A stretch of DNA of 6,986 bases, from positions 1-6,986 of the forward strand of contig JACVXW010000150.1 of the NCBI GenBank assembly GCA_015661135.1, in the 5' to 3' direction. The stretch comes from Chloroflexota bacterium (GTDB lineage: Bacteria > Chloroflexota > Limnocylindria > Limnocylindrales > CSP1-4). Position numbers and translations under genes: made by a program. The notes below the pieces were generated by a model, which was not told where the DNA came from, did not search any database, and was given only the letters and a program-made list of their open reading frames with translations. Each line of letters opens with the position of its first letter. Position 1 is the first letter of the stretch. Below are positions 1 through 6,047 of the stretch, in pieces.

Positions 1-883
1 CCCCGCTTGCCATCGCCCGGAGGAGCGTGGCCGCCTCGCCGCCGAGCGCCTCGGCGGCCGCTTCGTAGAAGCTCCCCATGATGGCCGTGACCCGGGGACG
101 GCCAAGGACCGCGAGGCGGGCGATGGCATCGGCGGCCAGGATCGCCGCATTGTCCGGCCGGGGCATGGACCCGTGTCCCGAGGTTCCGCGGACCGTGATC
201 CGGTAGACGGCGTAGCCCTTTTCCGCGACCTGGATGGGGTAGAGGCGTCGGCCGGCGACCTCGAGGCTGACCCCGCCCGATTCGTTGAGCGCGCCGGCGG
301 CCCGGAGGTGCTCTGGATGGTGGTCGATCAGCCAGCCGATCCCCTCGTGGCCGCCGGCCTCCTCGTCCGCCGTGACGGCCAGGAGCACGTCGCGACGGAG
401 CCCCGGGATCGGGGCAGTGGCCGGGTCCAGGCCGGCCGCGGTGGCCGACTCCGCGAGCAGGCGGATCACCTCCACCCCCATCGCGACAAGGTCCTTCATG
501 TCCACGGCACCGCGCCCGTAGATGTAGCCATCGGCGATCTCCGCTGCGAACGGGTCGTGCGTCCAGCGGTCGGCGGGCGCCGGCACGACGTCCAGGTGCG
601 ACAGGAGCAGGAGCGGTTCGCCGCCCGTGCCATCGCCGCGGAGCCGCGCGACCACGGACCCGCGGCCGGGGAAGGGTTCATACACGGTTGCCGGGACGCC
701 GCTCTCCTCGAGCCTGGCCGCGATCGCCCGGGCGGCGGCCAGTTCCGGGCCCGGCGGGTCCGGCGGGTTCACGGACGGGATGCGGATCAGTTCGCGGAGC
801 GTCGCGACCAGGCGCTCGTGGGCGAGCCACCAGCGCTCGTCGGTCAGCGCATCGGACGGCCTGGCATGGTCGGTGTTGACCAC
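1..883 (-). CDS. M20-family metallopeptidase (ArgE/DapE/CPG2-like), C-terminus cut by window edge
   Basis: Cytosolic-type zinc hydrolase of the M20 family, which cleaves amide bonds of N-acylated amino acids or small peptides. The exact substrate cannot be told from sequence. 294 codons are visible. Metal-site motifs appear in order: LLLLSHLDVV (H96 ligand, D98 catalytic), then YGRGAVDMKD (D128 bridging ligand), TADEEAGG (E174 general base, E175 ligand) and LNESGG (E201, probable ligand). The inserted dimerisation domain follows, with SGHGSMP at 235-241 (H237). The last metal-binding His of the family would lie beyond the left edge. The start is GTG at 883, directly after the TGA of the small membrane-protein gene and in the same frame. 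No Shine-Dalgarno is visible, so translation probably depends on coupling. The motif order resembles the carboxypeptidase S/PM20D1 and 'M20/M25/M40' branch more than a strict ArgE or DapE, so no gene symbol is given. The family call is firm; the substrate is unknown. Confidence 0.93.
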   Translation of the reverse strand, partial: MVNTDHARPSDALTDERWWLAHERLVATLRELIRIPSVNPPDPPGPELAAARAIAARLEESGVPATVYEPFPGRGSVVARLRGDGTGGEPLLLLSHLDVVPAPADRWTHDPFAAEIADGYIYGRGAVDMKDLVAMGVEVIRLLAESATAAGLDPATAPIPGLRRDVLLAVTADEEAGGHEGIGWLIDHHPEHLRAAGALNESGGVSLEVAGRRLYPIQVAEKGYAVYRITVRGTSGHGSMPRPDNAAILAADAIARLAVLGRPRVTAIMGSFYEAAAEALGGEAATLLRAMASG

Positions 884-1120
884 TCAGGCGGCCCCGGTGA
901 CGAGGTTGCCGAGGATGCCGAGCACGAACCCCGAGAGGACGATCGTGACGATCATCACGAGCAGCCAGCGCAGGAGGCGCCGCTCCTCCGCGCGCCCGGC
1001 GGCGGGATCCGGATCGCGTCCGCCGGCGATGTACGGCGCTGCCAGCCCGCGCTTGCGGGCGTGCTGGTTCCGCTCGGCGTCGTAGGCCTCGGGATCGGGT
1101 GGGAGGGTCGGGGCGGCCAC
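884..1120 (-). CDS. Small single-pass membrane protein, unknown function
   Basis: A 78-residue protein of unrecognised function. Residues 1-46 are polar and rich in Pro, Asp and Arg, with an APYIAGGRDPDP segment at 28-39. A strongly hydrophobic helix spans about 49-75 and the protein ends three residues later. Positive charges (EERR, R51) just before the helix predict the N-terminus inside the cell and a very short outer tail. The start is GTG at 1120. No Shine-Dalgarno precedes it; a -10-like CACAAT ends 6 nt upstream, so a leaderless start is possible. Its stop abuts the start of the M20 peptidase gene, so the two are almost certainly co-transcribed. It could be a small accessory or anchoring partner of the peptidase, but that is only inferred from position. 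Confidence 0.75.
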   Translation of the reverse strand: MAAPTLPPDPEAYDAERNQHARKRGLAAPYIAGGRDPDPAAGRAEERRLLRWLLVMIVTIVLSGFVLGILGNLVTGAA

Positions 1121-1126
1121 AGGCCG

Positions 1127-1132
1127 ATTGTG
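1127..1132 (-). promoter_or_regulatory. Possible -10 box of the small-protein/M20 operon
   Basis: CACAAT on the minus strand (4 of 6 matches to TATAAT) ends 6 nt before the GTG start at 1120. That spacing is typical of leaderless transcripts in high-GC bacteria. No convincing -35 box is present about 17 nt upstream, where the sequence is a GC-only palindrome. The call is tentative. Confidence 0.3.
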
Positions 1133-1141
1133 CCGGATGGC

Positions 1142-1157
1142 GAGCGCGGGCGCGCTC
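1142..1157. repeat. GC-rich perfect palindrome upstream of the small-protein/M20 operon
   Basis: GAGCGC-GGGC-GCGCTC is a perfect 6-bp inverted repeat with a 4-nt centre. It lies about 10 bp upstream of the possible -10 box at 1127-1132, so it could be an operator or part of the promoter spacer. It could also be chance in such GC-rich DNA. Confidence 0.3.
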
Positions 1158-1179
1158 CCGCATGCCGGGCCACGTTCGC

Positions 1180-1212
1180 AAAGAGGCGGTGCCCCGACGG
1201 CACCGCCTCTTT
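1180..1212 (-). terminator. Rho-independent-type terminator hairpin after the secreted PD40 gene
   Basis: A perfect 14-bp inverted repeat (AAAGAGGCGGTGCC and its complement) surrounds a 5-nt loop. It begins 55 nt beyond the stop of the PD40 propeller gene. The stem ends in AAA/TTT, so it carries a short A-tract and T-tract in both directions and could work bidirectionally. It separates the PD40 gene from the small-protein/M20 unit, implying that the latter has its own promoter. Confidence 0.85.
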
Positions 1213-1267
1213 CGGTGTTGGTCCACGGCCTCCGCGATCCGGGGCGTGGCGAGCCGGCCGCGCCTCG

Positions 1268-2191
1268 TCAGCGGGTCGTCACGAAGATGTCGCTCCCGCC
1301 TTCCGGACCAGGGGCTCGTCCGAAGTAGAGCGTCGAGCCATCCCGGCTGAACGAGCCCCGCGTCTCGTTATCCACGGTGTTCACGTTCGGACCGACGTTG
1401 ACCGGCGCGGACCATGCGTCGGCCGTGCTCTCCCGGGTGGCGATCCACAGGTCCGCCATGCCCACTCCACCGGGGCGGTTGGAGTCGAACACGATCTCGA
1501 GGCCATCCTTGCGAACGTTCGGGCGCAGGTCCGCATAGGAGGCGGAGTTCAACGCCGTGACCGCCTCCCGCGGGCCGAAGCTGCCGTCGGCCTGTTGCCT
1601 CGACGAGTAGATGTCGGGTCCGCTCGAGAAGTACAGGTAGGTGCCGTCGGCCGCCTCGAACAGCGATGGCCCCGCCTCTCCGACAGCGCTGTTCACGGCG
1701 CAGCCGAGGTTCGCGGGAGTCGACCAGCCATGGGCCGGGTTCTGCCGGGCGTAATAGATGTCCGCTCCGCCGCAGCTCCCTGGCACGCGCGTGCTGACGA
1801 AGAACAGCCCCTTGCCGGGGATCGGGGTCGGGCAGAAATCGTCGGCCGCAGTGTTGATGTCCGGGCCGAGATTGACGGGAGCCCCGTACGGCTCGCCCCT
1901 CGAGGCCCGGTGGCTGACCCACAGGTCGATCCCGCCTTCGCCGCCCGGCCGGTTCGAGGCCATGTACAGGCTCAGCCCGTCCGGCGACTGGATGGGACAT
2001 CCATCCAGGTACGCCGTGTTGAGTTCGGAGCTTGTGCCCGTGATCGATTCGGCGTTGACGGCTACCGCCCACGACCCGTAGTTCTTGGCCAGCACAGCGG
2101 TGCTGGCGAACATCAGGAGGACGCCGGCCAGTCCCGCAACCCCTGCCATCCTGCGTGTTCCGCTGCTCGTGATCCGTTCCTTGGAAGACAT
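1268..2191 (-). CDS. Secreted PD40/TolB-like beta-propeller protein
   Basis: A 307-residue exported protein with no recognisable enzyme motif. Residues 1-35 form a Sec-type signal peptide: basic start, RR at 13-14, hydrophobic stretch about 16-33, and an AVLA cleavage site before K36. No lipobox Cys is present. The mature part is built of PD40 (WD40-like) repeats with the pattern SPDG-x-LYF...SNRPGG...DIW...R...W..P.NLG..VN. Repeat units lie at about 64-118, 119-172, 173-220, 221-275 and 276-307. Residues 36-63 look like the missing second half of the last unit. Four cysteines (65, 120, 140, 164) could form disulfides outside the cell. The ATG at 2191 is chosen over upstream in-frame starts because GGAAAGGA lies 9 nt before it and the signal peptide follows. 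Such propellers usually bind proteins or glycans; the ligand here is unknown. A strong terminator follows. Confidence 0.88.
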   Translation of the reverse strand: MSSKERITSSGTRRMAGVAGLAGVLLMFASTAVLAKNYGSWAVAVNAESITGTSSELNTAYLDGCPIQSPDGLSLYMASNRPGGEGGIDLWVSHRASRGEPYGAPVNLGPDINTAADDFCPTPIPGKGLFFVSTRVPGSCGGADIYYARQNPAHGWSTPANLGCAVNSAVGEAGPSLFEAADGTYLYFSSGPDIYSSRQQADGSFGPREAVTALNSASYADLRPNVRKDGLEIVFDSNRPGGVGMADLWIATRESTADAWSAPVNVGPNVNTVDNETRGSFSRDGSTLYFGRAPGPEGGSDIFVTTR

Positions 2192-2200
2192 GCGCCTGAT

Positions 2201-2208
2201 TCCTTTCC
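2201..2208 (-). promoter_or_regulatory. Ribosome binding site of the PD40 gene
   Basis: GGAAAGGA on the minus strand, 9 nt before the ATG at 2191. It decides the start against a TTG codon 33 codons further upstream in the same frame. Confidence 0.7.
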
Positions 2209-2262
2209 GCGATCCTTCGGGACGCACTGATGACTGGGTGGCCTGACCGGTGTCTACTAACT

Positions 2263-2289
2263 GACGTCGGCGGACCCTCGATGTGTTCA
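2263..2289 (-). promoter_or_regulatory. Possible ECF-type promoter of the PD40 gene
   Basis: TGAAC (2289-2285) and CGTC (2266-2263) on the minus strand are separated by 18 nt, resembling the GGAAC/CGTC boxes recognised by many ECF sigma factors. This would give a 5' leader of roughly 65 nt. The spacing is one base longer than the usual 16-17 and the match is short, so it may be chance. The rest of the 2192-2357 gap shows no gene and no clear terminator for the upstream unit. Confidence 0.25.
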
Positions 2290-2357
2290 AAAAGAGATGC
2301 AGCGGGGAGTTTCTTGAAGTTTCCGGCGGCGGAGACCGAGTCCTGCGGGGATCCTCG

Positions 2358-3083
2358 TCAGGGGGCGAGGCGTTGCCAGGCTGGGTCGCTCGTTGTTTCC
2401 CAGGGGATGTCGACGATCGCGCCCGTCTCGACGTCCAGGCGCACCTGCGGGAGCCGGATATCCGATGAATCGAGCGGGGTGACGAGCAGGAACCGGTCGT
2501 CGGGCGACCATGTCAGCCGCACGGTGTCTAGCGACGGGACTGGGTACCAGCGTCCGGCGCCGCCGATCTCCACCGGCACGATGGCGATCCCCTTGTCGGC
2601 CGGGACGTCGTACCAGCGGACAAACGCGAGCCGGGTCCCGTCGTTCGACCAGGCAGGGAAACCGTCGCAGCAGAGCCCGTCGGGGACCGGGATGCGGACC
2701 GGTTCGGTCGCACCCTCGGCGTCGACGATGTGGACGCGGGACTCGCGTTCCTCGTACAGGACGACGCCGACGTCGGGCGTCCCGCTGATCCAGTACGTGT
2801 AGGCGATCCGCGTCCCGTCCGGCGAGTACTGGGGTGACCCGGTGAACTGACCGCCCTTGCGCGGCGCCGCGATCTGGGTGATCTGGCGCGACGCGAGGTC
2901 CAGCGCGTAGAGCGCCATCCCGCCGGCATCGACGGACCCACCTGCGAAGAGGAGTTCAGCCCCGTCGGGTGGGCGGAATACGGGGAAGATCGCCGGTCCA
3001 TTCGTCTCGAGCCACTCGAAACGGTCGCCGGCTACCGACGCGAGCGCGAGCGCCGTCGAGACGTCCCGTCCCGCCGCGATCAC
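2358..3083 (-). CDS. C-terminal propeller part of the frameshifted anti-sigma-like protein
   Basis: An open frame of 241 residues from a GTG at 3083 that overlaps the stop of the preceding frame by 4 nt (GTGA). It contains TolB/PD40-type repeats: PPDGAELLFAGG near 38-49, YSPDGTRIAYTYW near 87-99, WSNDGTRLAFVRW near 144-156 and WSPDDRFLLV near 192-201. It ends with PAWQRLAP. A vicinal Cys pair lies in LCCDG (136-140). It has no signal peptide or membrane segment, so alone it would stay in the cytosol, unlike its relatives. The same frame reads VVFSPDGSQL just upstream of the GTG, a PD40 motif already inside the end of the preceding frame. The two frames are therefore best read as one gene broken near 3113-3134. 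It may be translated by coupling, be non-functional, or be intact in the real genome if the shift is a sequencing error. Confidence 0.72.
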   Translation of the reverse strand: MIAAGRDVSTALALASVAGDRFEWLETNGPAIFPVFRPPDGAELLFAGGSVDAGGMALYALDLASRQITQIAAPRKGGQFTGSPQYSPDGTRIAYTYWISGTPDVGVVLYEERESRVHIVDAEGATEPVRIPVPDGLCCDGFPAWSNDGTRLAFVRWYDVPADKGIAIVPVEIGGAGRWYPVPSLDTVRLTWSPDDRFLLVTPLDSSDIRLPQVRLDVETGAIVDIPWETTSDPAWQRLAP

Positions 3084-3574
3084 CAGCTGGCTACCGTCCG
3101 GGGAGAAGACGACCCGATCGACGCTCCGGAGCGCAGCCGGGTGCCGTTCGGGGACCAGATCGGCTGGCGTTCCGCGTCGGCGCCAGACGTGATCGGGCTC
3201 ACCGCGCCGGTCACCGGGTCCGAGACGAAGATGTCGCCGTTCGTCTCATAGGCGACGAGACCGTTCCCGGCGAGCCCGAACGGCGGGGCTGCGGGGAACT
3301 CGCGCTGGGAGCCGCTATAGATCGCGGTCGCGACGGCGAGCAGGAGCCCGAGCACGGCGATGAGAGCGAGGCGACGCCAGGGGAACGTCATCGCCCCGGC
3401 GACCTTGGTCGCGATATCCATGGGAAGCAACCTTTCGAGAGAGGCCCAGGCCGGCCGCTGCCGCGTGCGGGCGGTCCGCCCGAGGATGTCGGAGAGGTAG
3501 TCGGGCGACCGCAGCGGGGCGAGATCGCCGAGTGCCGCGACGAGTTCGCGATCGAACCGGTCGTTCGAGATCAT
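3080..3574 (-). CDS. Membrane-anchored anti-sigma-like protein, N-terminal part (frameshifted)
   Basis: A 164-residue frame starting at ATG 3574, which overlaps the stop of the ECF sigma gene (ATGA); GAAGGG lies 8 nt upstream of the start. Residues 1-66 are cytosolic and would be the sigma-binding part. They contain DYLSDILGRTARTRQRPAW but no Cys or His, so this is not a zinc-binding (ZAS) anti-sigma domain. One transmembrane helix spans about 68-88. Residues 89-146 are outside and begin a propeller (GNGLVAYETNGDIFVSDP at 103-120, PIWSPNGTRL at 138-147). After residue 147 the frame reads 17 unrelated residues and stops, while the propeller continues in another frame (2358-3083). Position and topology match one-pass anti-sigma factors with an outer sensor. 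The anti-sigma role is inferred from the operon, not from a recognised domain. Confidence 0.75.
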   Translation of the reverse strand: MISNDRFDRELVAALGDLAPLRSPDYLSDILGRTARTRQRPAWASLERLLPMDIATKVAGAMTFPWRRLALIAVLGLLLAVATAIYSGSQREFPAAPPFGLAGNGLVAYETNGDIFVSDPVTGAVSPITSGADAERQPIWSPNGTRLRSGASIGSSSPRTVASW

Positions 3575-4131
3575 GCGAACCGCCCTTCTGGCACGCGCTC
3601 GGCCGTACCGTCGCCCACCGTGACGCTGCTCCGCAGATCACGAAGCGAGCGATGCAGGCGCGACTTCGCCGTGCCCAGATTGAGACCCAGGCATTTCGCC
3701 ACCTCTGGCAGCGGCATGCCCAGGTAGTAGTGGAGGACCACGACCGCGCGTCGATCGGGCGCGAGCGCCCTGAGCGCGTGATCGAGTAGATCGCGATCGA
3801 CGACCGAGCCGCTGAAGTCGGCGACAGCCGGCGAATGTAGAGGCGTAAGCTCGATTTCGGCGAGGTGACGCTTGCGCCGTCGGACCAGGTCGAGACAGGC
3901 ATTGACGAGCAGCCGATGGAGCCAGGCGTCGAACCGGTCCACATCGCGCAACGTGGGCAGGTCCCGCCAGGCCCGGACCATCGCCTCCTGGACGGCATCC
4001 CTTGCGAGGTCGTGGTCCCGGAGGATCAGGCGAGCGGCCGCATCCAGGCGCGCGATCGTCGCGCCGGCCAGCAGCGCGAAGGCGTCATGATCGCCTCGCT
4101 GTGCTCGCCCGACGAGACCTCGCTGGTCCAC
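3571..4131 (-). CDS. ECF (sigma-70 family, group 4) RNA polymerase sigma factor
   Basis: A 186-residue extracytoplasmic-function sigma factor that directs RNA polymerase to a small regulon. Region 2 covers about 6-88, with the core-binding and -10-recognition segment DLARDAVQEAMVRAWRDL (41-58) and FDAWLHRLLVNACLDLVRRRKR (67-88). A variable linker covers 89-112. Region 4 covers about 115-167, with LAPDRRAVVVLHYYLGMPL followed by the helix-turn-helix EVAKCLGLNLGTAKSRLHRSLRDLR (143-167). No extra C-terminal domain is present, only about 19 residues. The start is GTG at 4131, preceded by GAGG 5 nt upstream. Its stop overlaps the ATG of the membrane protein downstream, indicating translational coupling and a paired regulator. 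A GGAAC/CGCC motif upstream suggests it may drive its own transcription. The family call is secure; subgroup and signal are unknown. Confidence 0.95.
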   Translation of the reverse strand: MDQRGLVGRAQRGDHDAFALLAGATIARLDAAARLILRDHDLARDAVQEAMVRAWRDLPTLRDVDRFDAWLHRLLVNACLDLVRRRKRHLAEIELTPLHSPAVADFSGSVVDRDLLDHALRALAPDRRAVVVLHYYLGMPLPEVAKCLGLNLGTAKSRLHRSLRDLRSSVTVGDGTAERVPEGRFA

Positions 4132-4156
4132 GGTCGCCTCGGTTCTGCGTTCGGCA

Positions 4157-4171
4157 CAGTCACGGTGACTG
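4157..4171. promoter_or_regulatory. 15-bp perfect palindrome in the sigma operon leader
   Basis: CAGTCAC-G-GTGACTG is a perfect 7-bp inverted repeat around one base, 25 bp upstream of the sigma GTG and downstream of the candidate promoter boxes. The odd-length dyad suits binding by a dimeric repressor. As RNA it could only form a short hairpin (CAGTC-ACGGT-GACTG). No binding factor can be named. Confidence 0.4.
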
Positions 4172-4186
4172 CGCTCTGCATCCTAT

Positions 4187-4213
4187 GGCGAAGCGCAAGG
4201 CCGAATCGTTCCC
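4187..4213 (-). promoter_or_regulatory. Possible ECF-type promoter of the sigma/anti-sigma operon
   Basis: GGGAAC (4213-4208) and CGCC (4190-4187) on the minus strand lie 17 nt apart. This is the spacing of ECF promoters with GGAAC -35 and CGTC -10 boxes (one mismatch in the latter). Transcription would start roughly 50 nt before the sigma start codon. A sigma-70-like TAGGAT lies just downstream, near 4179-4184, as an alternative. The boxes overlap a hairpin at 4200-4220. Confidence 0.35.
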
Positions 4214-4220
4214 GATCGGC
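4200..4220 (-). terminator. Hairpin after ilvD, possible weak terminator
   Basis: On the minus strand GCCGATCG pairs with CGA-T-TCGGC (one bulged T) around a GGAA tetraloop, starting 24 nt after the ilvD stop. It is not followed by a U-tract, so it is at best a weak or factor-dependent terminator. It may instead simply be the region carrying the sigma promoter. Confidence 0.35.
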
Positions 4221-4244
4221 AGAGCAACCGCCAGGAGTCGGCGA

Positions 4245-5981
4245 CTATCCGGAGCGGAGCGCGTTCGCCAATCGTCGGCCTGTCGTGACCGCCCCTTCGG
4301 ACGCCGAGGAGACGAGCGCCGCGTACTTGGCCATGACGCCGGTTGAGTAGCTGGGCGGCGGCGCGGTCCACGCGGCCCGACGGCGGGCGAGTTCCGCGTC
4401 GTCAACCAGGAGGTCCATCCGCTTCCCGACGACGTCGATCTCGATCTCGTCGCCCTCGTGGACCAGCGCGATCGGACCGCCGAGCGCCGCCTCCGGTGCC
4501 ACGTGCCCGATCATCAGGCCGTGGGTCCCGCCGGAGAATCGGCCGTCGGTGAGGAGGGCGACGGACTCGCCCAGGCCCTCGCCCTGCAGCGCGGCGGTGA
4601 CGCTCAGCATCTCCTGCATCCCGGGGCCGCCGACCGGGCCCTCGTAGCGGATCACGACGACGTCGCCGGCCACGATCTGTCGCTCCTTGACCGCCTGGAA
4701 ACACGCCTTCTCCGAATCGAAGACCCGGGCCGGACCGCGGTGGTGGAGCCGTTCGTGCCCGGCCAGCTTGACGACGCAGCCGTCCGGCGCGAGGGATCCG
4801 CGCAGGATCGTCAGCCCGCCGACCGCCTTGATCGGCGTCTCGATCGGGACGACCACCTTCTGGCCCTCCGTCTCGACCGCGGCTGCGGCGATCTTCGCGA
4901 TCGTCCGGCCGTCGACGTTCTTCTCGTCCGCGTGGAGGAGGTCGCGCTTCAGGAGCTCGCGCATGACCAGCCCGACGCCGCCGGCGTCGTACAGGTCCGA
5001 CGCGACGTACCGTCCGCCGGGGCGCATGTCGGCGACGATCGGCGTCCGGTCGGCAATCTGCCCGAACTCATCGATGTCGAGCGGGATTCCGAACTCATGG
5101 GCGATGGCGAGGAAGTGGAGGACCGCGTTGGTGGAGCCGCCCGTGGCGGCGACCGAGGCGATCGCGTTCTCGATCGCCTTCCGGGTGACGATGTGCGAGG
5201 GCCGGATATCGTGGCGGACGAGGGTCATCGCCAGCTCGCCGGCACGTTGGGCGGCCTGGTCCTTCTTCGGATCCTCGGCCGGGATCGCGTTGAGGCCACC
5301 GGGCGAGAGACCCATGAACTCGAGCGCGGTACTCATCGTGTTGGCCGTGAACTGGCCGCCGCAGGCGCCCGCGCCGGGACACGCCGCGCTCTCGATCTCG
5401 TACAGCTCCTCGAGCGAGATCTTGCCGGCCCGGTACGCACCGATGGCCTCGTAGACCGACACGATTTCCAGGTCACGGCCCTTGTAGTGGCCGGGGTAGA
5501 TGGTCCCGTTGTAGAGAACGAGGCCGGGGACGTCCAGGCGGGCCATGGCCATCGCGGCGCCGGGAATCGTCTTGTCGCAGCCGACCAGGCAGACGACGCC
5601 GTCAAGGAGATGGCCGCGGACGACGAGCTCGATCGAATCCGCGATCACCTCGCGGCTGATGAGGCTCGCCTTCATGCCCTCGGTCCCCATGGACACGCCG
5701 TCCGACACGGCGATCGTGTTGAACTCCATGGGCGTGCCGCCGGACTCTCGAATGCCCTGCTTCACGAATTCGGCCAGGCGACGCTGGTTGAGGTTGCACG
5801 GCATCGTCTCGATCCAGGTCGTGGCGACGCCGACGAGCGGCTTGGCCAGGTCGTCATCCGTGAAGCCGACGGCCTTGAGCATGGACCGCGCCCCGGCGCG
5901 ATCTGGCCCGTCGGTCAGCGCGTGCGAGTGACGCTTGCCGACGTCGGTCGGGCGGTCGTAGGGGAGCGATCGGTCGGCCAT
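4245..5981 (-). CDS. ilvD: Dihydroxy-acid dehydratase (EC 4.2.1.9)
   Basis: Complete 578-residue IlvD. It dehydrates 2,3-dihydroxy-isovalerate and 2,3-dihydroxy-3-methylvalerate to the 2-oxo acids, the third step of valine and isoleucine synthesis, in the cytosol. Family signatures are present: GCDKTIPGAAMAMA (134-147), SAACPGAGACGGQFTANTM (198-216) and LLTDGRFSGGTHG (476-488). Cysteines 62 (MPCN), 135 (GCDK) and 207 (GACGG) are the three ligands expected for the [2Fe-2S] class. D94, K137 and E447 (RYEGP) fit the Mg site. S483 in the FSGGT motif is the expected catalytic base. The ATG at 5981 is chosen because MADRSLPYDRPTDVGKRHSH leads straight into the conserved ALTDGPDRAGARSML block and AAGGCAGGA precedes it. 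The frame stays open further upstream, but that stretch is antisense to the neighbouring gene. No other ilv or leu gene is visible nearby, so ilvD appears to be on its own here. Confidence 0.97.
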   Translation of the reverse strand: MADRSLPYDRPTDVGKRHSHALTDGPDRAGARSMLKAVGFTDDDLAKPLVGVATTWIETMPCNLNQRRLAEFVKQGIRESGGTPMEFNTIAVSDGVSMGTEGMKASLISREVIADSIELVVRGHLLDGVVCLVGCDKTIPGAAMAMARLDVPGLVLYNGTIYPGHYKGRDLEIVSVYEAIGAYRAGKISLEELYEIESAACPGAGACGGQFTANTMSTALEFMGLSPGGLNAIPAEDPKKDQAAQRAGELAMTLVRHDIRPSHIVTRKAIENAIASVAATGGSTNAVLHFLAIAHEFGIPLDIDEFGQIADRTPIVADMRPGGRYVASDLYDAGGVGLVMRELLKRDLLHADEKNVDGRTIAKIAAAAVETEGQKVVVPIETPIKAVGGLTILRGSLAPDGCVVKLAGHERLHHRGPARVFDSEKACFQAVKERQIVAGDVVVIRYEGPVGGPGMQEMLSVTAALQGEGLGESVALLTDGRFSGGTHGLMIGHVAPEAALGGPIALVHEGDEIEIDVVGKRMDLLVDDAELARRRAAWTAPPPSYSTGVMAKYAALVSSASEGAVTTGRRLANALRSG

Positions 5982-6015
5982 GTCCTGCCTTCGGCTGGTG
6001 CGGGGGTGTGCAGAC

Positions 6016-6034
6016 GCCCAGTGTAGGGCTGGGC
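6016..6034. promoter_or_regulatory. Inverted repeat in the divergent ilvD / CNB-protein promoter region
   Basis: GCCCAG (6016-6021) and CTGGGC (6029-6034) form a perfect 6-bp inverted repeat with a 7-bp spacer, in the 66-bp gap between two divergent genes. It overlaps a possible minus-strand -10 box for ilvD (TACACT, 6025-6020) and abuts the plus-strand -10 box at 6035. A regulator bound here could affect both genes. This is a candidate only. Confidence 0.35.
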
Positions 6035-6040
6035 TATCCT
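6035..6040 (+). promoter_or_regulatory. -10 box for a probably leaderless CNB-domain gene
   Basis: TATCCT ends exactly 7 nt before the ATG at 6048, and no Shine-Dalgarno lies between. Transcription would then start at or next to the A of the ATG, the usual geometry of leaderless genes in high-GC bacteria. No good -35 box is seen. Confidence 0.5.
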
Positions 6041-6047
6041 CGCCGGC

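Noticed and set aside
173..2230. Long plus-strand open frame (685 codons) across the M20, small-protein and PD40 genes
   Set aside because: Its product is low-complexity Arg/Gly/Ala-rich with no domain. It lies antisense to three recognisable genes and spans a terminator, and it arises from the high third-position GC of the minus-strand genes.
2192..2290. Upstream TTG start for the PD40 protein
   Set aside because: It would bury the signal peptide behind 33 unrelated residues, whereas the ATG at 2191 has a strong ribosome binding site.
2291..2357. Terminator after the propeller half
   Set aside because: The sequence downstream of the stop has a T-run (CTTTTTG) but no stable GC stem directly before it.
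2230..2802. Plus-strand open frames opposite the propeller half
   Set aside because: No domain and no ribosome binding site, and they oppose clear PD40 repeats.
2358..3574. Two genuine separate genes with a GTGA overlap
   Set aside because: PD40 motif residues precede the second start in its own frame, inside the meaningless tail of the first frame. A broken single gene explains this better, although both frames could still be translated.
4458..6026. Long plus-strand open frame (522 codons) opposite ilvD
   Set aside because: It mirrors the ilvD codons, has no recognisable domain, and opposes a gene with all catalytic residues intact.
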